Below, piece after piece: positions 6,214 to 11,531 of a DNA stretch of 11,531 bases. Positions within the stretch are counted from its first letter, which is position 1, and every line of letters starts with the position of its first letter. The notes beneath the pieces were generated by a model that had not been told where the DNA came from, ran no database searches, and saw only the letters and a program-made list of their open reading frames with translations. The DNA lies in assembly GCA_945869935.1 (NCBI GenBank), contig CAMBSA010000018.1, positions 1-11,531 on the forward strand, in the 5' to 3' direction. Source of the stretch: Bordetella parapertussis (GTDB lineage Bacteria > Pseudomonadota > Gammaproteobacteria > Burkholderiales > SG8-39). Position numbers and translations under genes: made by a program.

Positions 6214-7245
6214 ATGTCACAGAGATCAAGACTGCCCTTATCGCGTTGTTCAGACACTGCCCGAGGATTGTTGCTCGCGCTTGGCGTGGCACTGTGCATG
6301 AACGGGGCACTCGCCCAGACTCAAACCCCGACACCGGACAACTACCCCAACCGTCCGATACGCATCCTCGCCCCTTTCGCCGCTGGAGGAACGGGAGACA
6401 CCGTGGCGCGTGTCCTTGCACCGCGCCTCACCGAAACCTGGGGCCAGCAGATCATCATAGAAAACCGCCCCGGAGCAGGCGGCGTTATCGGCATGGAAGC
6501 AGCACGGTACATGCCCCCTGACGGATATAACTACGTAGTCATCAGCAACAGCACGGCCGCTAGTGAGGCGATATACCCGAAACTCAACTACGACCTGCGA
6601 CGGGACTTCTTCCCTATCAATATCGTCGCTTCGTCGCCGATGCTAATCGCGGTGAACGCCAAAGTGGACGCGGACAATATCGGACAGATGCTCTCCCTGA
6701 TGCAACGTGATCCCGGACGTCGCGCCTACGGTTCCTGCGGCGTCGGCAGCGCCTACCACCTTGCGATGGAACTTCTCAAATTCGAATCCGGCCTGTCGAT
6801 TCAGCACGTACCCTATAAGGGTTGTGCTCCTGCCATCGTGGACGCAATATCCGGCCAGATCGACGTCGTCATAGGACCGCCTTCGGCAATGGTTCAGCAT
6901 ATCCGTAGCGGAAAACTGCGTTCGATCGCCGTGACTTTCAATCATCGTGCCTCGTCTGCGCCGTCGGTCCCGACGATTGCAGAGAGCGGAGGAGCAAAGC
7001 TGGCCGCGTTTTCCGTGGATAACTGGTACGGATTCATGGCGCCCATCTCCGCACCGCGGGACATCGCCTCGAAGTTCGGCGGCGAAGTGAACCGCGTGCT
7101 GGGCCTGCCGGCAGTCAGGGAACAGCTCGCACTTGCGGGAATCGACGTTCGACTTGGCAACGCAAGCGCATTCATGGATGCCTACCTCGCCGATCTGCGC
7201 CAATTCAAGCGTGTGGTTGAAGCAGCAAACATAAAGCCCGAATAA
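6214..7245 (+). CDS. Tripartite tricarboxylate transporter substrate-binding protein (Bug family), second copy
   Basis: This is a 343-residue Bug receptor when started at the ATG at 6214 (GAGGA 11 bases upstream). A GTG at 6169 would add 15 residues ahead of an already complete signal peptide, so the shorter form is preferred. The signal peptide has a basic n-region, a hydrophobic stretch (residues 18-29) and a cleavage site after 'ALA' at about residue 34. Family motifs are 'PFAAGGTGD' (54-62, ligand loop), 'IIENRPGAGGVIGMEA', 'YGSCGVGSAYHLAMELL' and 'HVPYKGCAPAI'. The mature protein has exactly two cysteines, C175 and C204, both in these conserved loops, where the first Bug protein has Ala; a disulfide in the periplasm is likely. 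It is 100 bases downstream of the cupin gene and upstream of the decarboxylase-like gene, so its ligand is probably the substrate of this operon. No TctA/TctB genes are nearby. Confidence 0.92.
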   Translation: MSQRSRLPLSRCSDTARGLLLALGVALCMNGALAQTQTPTPDNYPNRPIRILAPFAAGGTGDTVARVLAPRLTETWGQQIIIENRPGAGGVIGMEAARYMPPDGYNYVVISNSTAASEAIYPKLNYDLRRDFFPINIVASSPMLIAVNAKVDADNIGQMLSLMQRDPGRRAYGSCGVGSAYHLAMELLKFESGLSIQHVPYKGCAPAIVDAISGQIDVVIGPPSAMVQHIRSGKLRSIAVTFNHRASSAPSVPTIAESGGAKLAAFSVDNWYGFMAPISAPRDIASKFGGEVNRVLGLPAVREQLALAGIDVRLGNASAFMDAYLADLRQFKRVVEAANIKPE

Positions 7246-7292
7246 GCACGTTCTCGTGCGCATACCCGAATTAGCGCGTTTTGGCGCGCAGT
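7237..7292 (+). repeat. 28-base imperfect tandem duplication with two hairpins, overlapping the Bug stop codon
   Basis: Two copies of a 26-base unit (7237-7262 and 7265-7290, period 28) match at 21 of 26 positions. The first copy includes the last codons and the TAA of the Bug gene; the second has CCCGAATTA in the same place. Copy 1 can fold as GCACG-TTCT-CGTGC (7246-7259). Copy 2 folds as GCGC/GCGC in register, or as GCGCG-TTTTGG-CGCGC (7274-7289). The third stem pair is A-T in copy 1 and G-C in copy 2, a compensatory change. There is no U-run after either stem, so these are not classic terminators. They lie just before the ribosome site of the next gene and could act in mRNA processing, stability or translation control. 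Confidence 0.65.
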
Positions 7293-7295
7293 AAT

Positions 7296-7300
7296 GGAGA
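7296..7300 (+). promoter_or_regulatory. Ribosome binding site that sets the start of the decarboxylase-like gene
   Basis: GGAGA ends seven bases before the ATG at 7308. A longer frame could begin at TTG 7281, but that codon lies in the second hairpin, has no ribosome site and would add nine unconserved residues, so 7308 is chosen. Confidence 0.7.
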
Positions 7301-7307
7301 CTTTCGA

Positions 7308-8300
7308 ATGAGCCTTTTACGACTGACCCTCGGATGCACCAACTATGACCGTACGCGCGCGGTGTACGACGGACGCGCCCCCATAGAGGGCGTCGACATC
7401 GTCCCGATCGCACTCGCGCCCGAGGAAGTCTTTCACCGAGCGTTCAAGTTCGAAGAGTTTGACATCACCGAACTGTCGCTAAGCAGCCACACCCTGATGA
7501 CTGCACGCGGCGACAGCGCCTACGTGGGCATTCCCGTCATAGTTTCCCGAGTTTTCCGGCACTCCGGCATCTACATCCGTACCGACCGGGGTATCAATTG
7601 TCCGCAAGACCTTGTCGGTAAAACAATCGGGGTGCCCGAATACCAGATGACGGCCAATGTATGGATTCGCGGGATTCTCCAGGACGACTACGGCGTTCGC
7701 CCCGAAGACGTCAATTGGGTACGTGGCGGGCTGGAGGAACCGGGACGCGGAGAGCGAGCCCCACTTACCCTTCCACCTTCGATCAAGCTGCGCCAGATAC
7801 CGGACGACAAGACCCTTTCACAGATGCTCGCGGATGGCGAAATCGACGCGATCATCACGGCCCGTGCTCCGTCGGTGTTTCGCCGAGGCGTCGCAAATGT
7901 CGACCGGCTGTTTCCGGATTATCGAAAAGTCGAGGAAGACTACTTCAAGCGCACCGGTATTTTCCCGCCGATGCATATCATCGGCATCCGGAAAACATTG
8001 GTGGAACAGCACCCCTGGCTGCCGGTGAGCGTCTACAAATCCTTCGTACGCGCGCGGGAAATCGCACTCGACGAACTCGAGGAAATTGCCTATTACTTTG
8101 TGATGCTGCCCTGGGCACTCGACGACTACAAGAAGGCCCGTGAAATCATGCCCGATGACTACTGGAGCTATGGCCTCGAATCAAACCGCAAAACCATGGA
8201 AACATTTACGCGTTACCACCATGAACAGGGAATCTCGTCGCACCTTGTCAAGCCGGAAGATCTGTTTGCGGCATCGACGCTGGAGCTGGCAAAAGTCTGA
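7308..8300 (+). CDS. 4,5-dihydroxyphthalate decarboxylase-like protein (Pht5 family, PBP2 fold)
   Basis: This 330-residue protein resembles 4,5-dihydroxyphthalate decarboxylase (Pht5) and related proteins, which share the type 2 periplasmic-binding-protein fold. Recognised family blocks are 'TNYDRTRAVYDGR' (residues 11-23), 'FDITELSLSSH' (51-61), 'RVFRHSGIYI' (81-90), 'GKTIGVPEYQMTANVWIRG' (104-122), 'TGIFPPMHIIGIR' (216-228) and 'HPW' (235-237). The N-terminus 'MSLLRLTLGC' is too short to be a signal peptide, so the protein is probably cytoplasmic, which favours an enzyme over a transport receptor. Characterised Pht5 makes protocatechuate and CO2 from 4,5-dihydroxyphthalate; many relatives are simply labelled ABC-transporter substrate-binding proteins without experiment. 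Here it lies between a Bug receptor and a molybdenum hydroxylase and may decarboxylate a hydroxylated aromatic or heterocyclic acid. No other phthalate-pathway genes are in the window, so the true substrate is open. Confidence 0.82.
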   Translation: MSLLRLTLGCTNYDRTRAVYDGRAPIEGVDIVPIALAPEEVFHRAFKFEEFDITELSLSSHTLMTARGDSAYVGIPVIVSRVFRHSGIYIRTDRGINCPQDLVGKTIGVPEYQMTANVWIRGILQDDYGVRPEDVNWVRGGLEEPGRGERAPLTLPPSIKLRQIPDDKTLSQMLADGEIDAIITARAPSVFRRGVANVDRLFPDYRKVEEDYFKRTGIFPPMHIIGIRKTLVEQHPWLPVSVYKSFVRAREIALDELEEIAYYFVMLPWALDDYKKAREIMPDDYWSYGLESNRKTMETFTRYHHEQGISSHLVKPEDLFAASTLELAKV

Positions 8301-8390
8301 ACAGCGCGGCAATCATGGTCCGCGTCTTGCATGCCGGTTGCGTTCGATTGCGCTGGCGAAGCATCTCAATCCCTTTCGTCGGAATATCAC

Positions 8391-9263
8391 TTGAAACCTC
8401 CAGCATTTGCGTATTACTCGCCGCAGACAATCTCCGAGGCACTTGACCTGATCACGGACAAGGAAAATGCCCGCATCCTTGCTGGTGGGCAATCCCTGAT
8501 GCCCATGCTCAACCTGCGGCTTGCCTCGCCCGATCATCTGATTGATCTTTCGCGGATTCCGGAACTCCGATTCATTCGCGAAAACGGGGATTCGATCGAG
8601 GTCGGTGCAATGACTCTGCAGCGTGAAATCGAATTTTCAGCGCTCGTTGCCGCAAGGTTGCCGCTGCTCGCCGAAGCGATCCGTTGCGTTGGGCATCGAC
8701 AGACGCGCAATCGCGGAACGGTGGGAGGCAGCCTGTGCCACCTCGATCCCTCGGCCGAACTGCCGACTGTCGCCATGGCGCTCGACGCCACGCTGCTCAT
8801 CCGAAGCCGGAAAGACTCCCGCGAACTTCCGATGCAATCCTTTCCCGCAGGCCTCATGACGCCGTCGATCGAGAGCGATGAACTTCTTGCGCAGGTGAAC
8901 CTCAAGCCGTGGCCCTCCGGACACGGATGGGCATTTCTTGAATTCTCTCGGCGGCATGGTGATTTTGCGGTTGCATCGATCGCGGTCCTCCTGACTGCCG
9001 ATACATCCGGCCGAATCGAACGTGCTTCCATCACCCTGGGAGGCATGGCCTATGCCCCAGTTCGTGTCGCGGCCGCTGAGCAAGCACTCCTCGGTTCGAC
9101 ATGCGGTGCTGACACAATCGAAACGGCGGCCGAAGCCTGCAGCCGGACAGACGCACTCGACGACCCACATGCCCCGGCGTGGTACCGAAAAAGACTGGCC
9201 CGAACACTTGCCGGTAGAGCCATCACCACGGCCCTCAAGCGTATTCACGGAGCAGGAAAATGA
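8391..9263 (+). CDS. Molybdenum hydroxylase FAD-binding (medium) subunit, CoxM/KdhA-like
   Basis: From the TTG at 8391 this gives 290 residues beginning 'MKPPAFAYYSPQTISEAL', exactly how this family begins; a GGAA lies six to seven bases upstream. An ATG at 8331 would add 20 residues with no family resemblance and no ribosome site, but cannot be excluded. FAD-binding motifs are 'AGGQSL' (residues 31-36) and 'TRNRGTVGGSLCHLDPSAELPT' (about 105-126). The subunit moves electrons from the 2Fe-2S subunit to an acceptor. Its stop overlaps the small-subunit ATG in ATGA. The order medium-small-large is that of CO dehydrogenase (coxMSL) and of several N-heterocycle hydroxylases. Soluble, cytoplasmic, no signal peptide. 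The 90 bases before it (8301-8390) contain only a weak five-pair hairpin (8305-8324) and no clear promoter. Confidence 0.9.
   Translation: MKPPAFAYYSPQTISEALDLITDKENARILAGGQSLMPMLNLRLASPDHLIDLSRIPELRFIRENGDSIEVGAMTLQREIEFSALVAARLPLLAEAIRCVGHRQTRNRGTVGGSLCHLDPSAELPTVAMALDATLLIRSRKDSRELPMQSFPAGLMTPSIESDELLAQVNLKPWPSGHGWAFLEFSRRHGDFAVASIAVLLTADTSGRIERASITLGGMAYAPVRVAAAEQALLGSTCGADTIETAAEACSRTDALDDPHAPAWYRKRLARTLAGRAITTALKRIHGAGK
9249..9252 (+). promoter_or_regulatory. Ribosome binding site for the 2Fe-2S subunit
   Basis: GGAG ends seven bases before the ATG at 9260, within the end of the FAD-subunit gene, in keeping with coupled translation through the ATGA overlap. Confidence 0.5.
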
Positions 9264-9769
9264 GCACCGCGCAGGACACACTAGAACGCGATATTCGCGT
9301 CAGCGTCAATGGCAAAACCTACGAACAGCGCGTGCCGGTACGCATGCACCTTGCCGACTTTCTCCGCCAGAACCTCCGGCTTACCGGCACGCATCTCGGA
9401 TGCGAGCACGGTGTATGCGGCGCATGCACCGTGCTAATCGACGGCCACAGTTCGCGGGGCTGCCTCACGCTTGCAGTTCAGGCTCATGGCAGAAACATAG
9501 AGACTGTGGAAGGACTAGCCGACGGCGACAAGCTTCATGCAATCCAGCAGGCATTCTGGGACAAGCACGGCCTGCAGTGCGGTTATTGCACCCCCGGGAT
9601 TCTCATGTCCCTGCTTGAACTCCTGCGTGAACAGCCCTCTCCCGACGAGGCGACGGTTCGTGAGGTCCTGTCGGGACATCTTTGCCGCTGTACCGGGTAC
9701 AACAACATCGTCGCTGCGGCCCTCGCAGCCGCAGAAACGCTCCGCAACCAGCCCATGGGGATCAAATGA
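9260..9769 (+). CDS. Molybdenum hydroxylase 2Fe-2S (small) subunit, CoxS-like
   Basis: This is a 169-residue protein with the two expected iron-sulfur domains. The N-terminal plant-ferredoxin-type cluster is bound by C48, C53, C56 and C68 ('GCEHGVCGAC...GC'). The C-terminal helical domain binds the second cluster through C107, C110, C142 and C144 ('QCGYCTPG' and 'CRCTGY'). All eight cysteines are present, so both clusters should form and pass electrons from the molybdenum cofactor to FAD. 'SVNGKTYEQRVP' near the start and 'LADFLRQNLRLTGTHLGC' are typical of the family. Length is normal. It is joined by ATGA overlaps both to the FAD subunit upstream and to the large subunit downstream, marking a tightly coupled three-gene unit. 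It has no twin-arginine signal, so the enzyme is cytoplasmic. The small subunit does not reveal the substrate. Confidence 0.95.
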   Translation: MSTAQDTLERDIRVSVNGKTYEQRVPVRMHLADFLRQNLRLTGTHLGCEHGVCGACTVLIDGHSSRGCLTLAVQAHGRNIETVEGLADGDKLHAIQQAFWDKHGLQCGYCTPGILMSLLELLREQPSPDEATVREVLSGHLCRCTGYNNIVAAALAAAETLRNQPMGIK

Positions 9770-11531
9770 ACACCCCAGAACCCCGCGTAATCGGCACACG
9801 CGCACGCCGCATCGAGGATCCTGCACTGCTTCGCGGCGAAGGGCGGTTCGTGGATGACATCGTTGTCCCGGACATGCTCCACGGCGCATTCCTGCGCAGT
9901 CCATACGCGCACGCACGAATCCTTCGCATTGACACCACCGCTGCGAAGGCGCTACCGGGTGTGAGTGCGGTTCTGCTCGCATCCGACCTCGATACCGTGT
10001 TGAAGGAAAAGCGCATGCCGCCGGGGTTCCCGGGCGGAACGTTGCCGGCAAACATCACTCCGTATGTACTTTCATGGGACGAAGTCGCCTATGCAGGCGA
10101 ACCCTTCGCCCTGGTACTCGCCACGAGCCGGGGAATAGCGGAAGACGCGACCGCGCTCATCGACGTCGAGTTTGAAGCCCTTCCGGTGATTGCTGATTGC
10201 CGGGACGCAGTCAAACCTTCCTCCCCCAAGGTCAGACGCGAAGTCGAATCGAACATCCTGCAGCATCTGAAACTTGGCTATGGCGATACGCAGGCAGTGT
10301 TCGCATCGGCCCCCCATGTCTTCCGTGAATCCATCCGCCAGCACCGGGGGGCCGCGCATCCGATGGAAGGCCGTGGCGTACTCGCAAAACCCGGGACCGA
10401 CGATTCGGCACTGACTGTCTGGACATCGTCGCAGATGACCAATGAAGTTTTTACCGCGATTGTCGACATGCTCGGCATCGACGAGAACCGCCTGCGCGTG
10501 ATCGCGCCGGATGTCGGTGGCGGATTCGGCTGCAAATATGTGGTGACCAGCGAGGAAATTGCGGTTTCCGCGGCAGCCGTGCTCACCGGGCGGCCCGTAA
10601 AGTGGATCGAAGACCGTCGGGAGCACTTTCTCGGCTCGATACAGGAACGTGACCAGCAATGGGACGTCGAAATCGCGGTCGATGTCGAAGGAAAGATTCT
10701 GGGCATTCGCGGCACCATGATTCACGATCACGGAGCCTATACCCCGCAGGGCACCAATGCCGCATACAACGCTGCGTCATCGGTCACTGGTCCGTACATC
10801 GTTCCGGCCTATGCACTTGAGGTGTTCGTCGTGCAGACCAACAAGGTCCCGGTCATTCCAGTGCGCGGCGCAGGCTACCCACAGGCCGCGTTCACCATGG
10901 AACGCCTGCTCGACCGCGCGGCGAGCGAGTTGGGGATCGCTCGGGATGAAATTCGCCGCAGAAACTTCATTCCTTCGGCCAAGATGCCGTACACAAAGCA
11001 GTTGAAGAACCGTGCCGGTGCGTCGATGACCATCGACAGCGGCGACTACGCAGCGTGTCAGGAAATGGCGCTCGAGGCTATCGGCTACGCGGACTTCGGC
11101 AGGCGGCAGGCGGCGGCCCGCGCCGAGGGACGCCACATCGGGATCGGTCTCTCGCACTGCGTGAAGCCTACCGGTCGCGGCCCGTTCGAGTCCGGACGTG
11201 TCCAGATCACCCCGAGCGGCAAGGTCAGCGTCTATACCGGCGCACTGGCGATGGGCCAGGGCCTAAAAACATGCCTTGCAATGATCTGCGCGGAACAACT
11301 TGGCGTGCCGATCGAGTCGATTGAAGTGATCGCGGGTGACACGTCGTTCAGCAATTACGGCATGGGCGGATTCGCGAGCCGCCAGACGATAATGGCGGGA
11401 TCATCCGTGCACCTCGCTGCAGTGGAAGTCAAGAACAAGGCGATCAAGGTAGCGGCCGGACTGCTCGAAGCAGCGGAAGAAGACCTCGTGTTGCGCAATG
11501 GCCGGGTCGAACTCGTGGGCGTGCCGGGATC
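9766..11531 (+). CDS. Molybdenum hydroxylase molybdopterin-binding (large) subunit, 3' end outside window
   Basis: The frame begins at the ATG overlapping the small-subunit stop (ATGA) and stays open to the window end, giving the first 588 residues of a protein usually about 750-800 long. Visible family marks are 'RRIEDPALLRGEGRFVDDI' near the N-terminus, 'AYAGEPFALVLA', 'HPMEGRGVLA', the cofactor loop 'GGGFGCK' (residues 251-257), 'WIEDRREHFLGSIQERDQ', 'RGAGYPQAAFTMERLLDRAA' (from 367), 'RRRNFIPSAKMPY', 'MGQGLKTCLA' and 'GDTSFSNYGMGG'. The loop carrying the catalytic Cys in CO dehydrogenase (AYRCSFR) reads PVRGAGY here, so this is not a form I CO dehydrogenase. The catalytic Glu near the C-terminus lies beyond the window. 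It should hydroxylate a carbon of an aldehyde or N-heterocycle using water. Cofactor maturation genes may follow downstream. Confidence 0.93.
   Translation, partial: MNTPEPRVIGTRARRIEDPALLRGEGRFVDDIVVPDMLHGAFLRSPYAHARILRIDTTAAKALPGVSAVLLASDLDTVLKEKRMPPGFPGGTLPANITPYVLSWDEVAYAGEPFALVLATSRGIAEDATALIDVEFEALPVIADCRDAVKPSSPKVRREVESNILQHLKLGYGDTQAVFASAPHVFRESIRQHRGAAHPMEGRGVLAKPGTDDSALTVWTSSQMTNEVFTAIVDMLGIDENRLRVIAPDVGGGFGCKYVVTSEEIAVSAAAVLTGRPVKWIEDRREHFLGSIQERDQQWDVEIAVDVEGKILGIRGTMIHDHGAYTPQGTNAAYNAASSVTGPYIVPAYALEVFVVQTNKVPVIPVRGAGYPQAAFTMERLLDRAASELGIARDEIRRRNFIPSAKMPYTKQLKNRAGASMTIDSGDYAACQEMALEAIGYADFGRRQAAARAEGRHIGIGLSHCVKPTGRGPFESGRVQITPSGKVSVYTGALAMGQGLKTCLAMICAEQLGVPIESIEVIAGDTSFSNYGMGGFASRQTIMAGSSVHLAAVEVKNKAIKVAAGLLEAAEEDLVLRNGRVELVGVPG

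Noticed and set aside
6643..7413. 256-residue open frame on the minus strand opposite the second Bug gene
   Set aside because: It is antisense to a clear Bug gene, rich in Arg, Cys and His, with no recognisable motif or ribosome site.
8305..8324. CGCGG/CCGCG hairpin after the decarboxylase-like gene as a terminator
   Set aside because: Five pairs with a ten-base loop and no T-run; too weak to call.
10072..10731. 219-residue open frame on the minus strand
   Set aside because: Lies wholly opposite the molybdopterin subunit, whose motifs are clear throughout this stretch.
8391..11531. Aerobic Mo-Cu CO dehydrogenase (coxMSL)
   Set aside because: Gene order fits, but the large subunit lacks the AYRCSFR loop with the copper-binding Cys.

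Overview
The window looks like a chromosomal catabolic region of a GC-rich proteobacterium, most likely a betaproteobacterium of the order Burkholderiales. The main pointer is two tripartite-tricarboxylate-transporter receptors of the Bug family with no membrane transporter genes beside them, an arrangement characteristic of Bordetella, Achromobacter, Cupriavidus and relatives. Coding is dense. Four-base ATGA stop/start overlaps join the subunits of both multi-subunit enzymes. No RNA gene, insertion sequence, CRISPR array or phage gene was seen, and no regulator gene lies in the window.

Layout. Positions 1-540 hold the C-terminal part of an MmgE/PrpD-family protein, cut by the window edge. 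Positions 654-4429 hold hyuA and hyuB, the two subunits of a hydantoinase/oxoprolinase/acetone-carboxylase-type ATP-dependent enzyme. On the minus strand and convergent with hyuB (15-base gap) is a first Bug receptor (4445-5410). A 166-base divergent region (5411-5576) separates it from a plus-strand run: a cupin (5577-6113), a second Bug receptor (6214-7245), a 4,5-dihydroxyphthalate-decarboxylase-like protein (7308-8300), and the three subunits of a molybdenum hydroxylase. These are the FAD subunit (8391-9263), the 2Fe-2S subunit (9260-9769) and the molybdopterin subunit (9766 to the window end, incomplete).

How it may work together (inference): Bug receptors capture an extracytoplasmic carboxylated compound. 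The molybdenum hydroxylase hydroxylates a ring carbon. The decarboxylase-like protein and the cupin modify the intermediate. HyuAB opens a lactam, imide or hydantoin-type ring, or carboxylates a carbonyl compound, at the cost of ATP. The MmgE/PrpD protein acts as a dehydratase or isomerase on an open-chain acid. This would suit breakdown of a carboxylated N-heterocycle or cyclic amide. The substrate cannot be read from the sequence, and I know of no characterised pathway with exactly this gene set.

The structural points most worth a second look are: a 28-base tandem duplication after the second Bug gene whose two hairpins differ by a compensatory base-pair change; 9-base homopolymers in both hyuA (C9) and hyuB (G9); a Cys pair unique to the second Bug receptor; and an active-site loop in the molybdenum subunit that differs from that of CO dehydrogenase.
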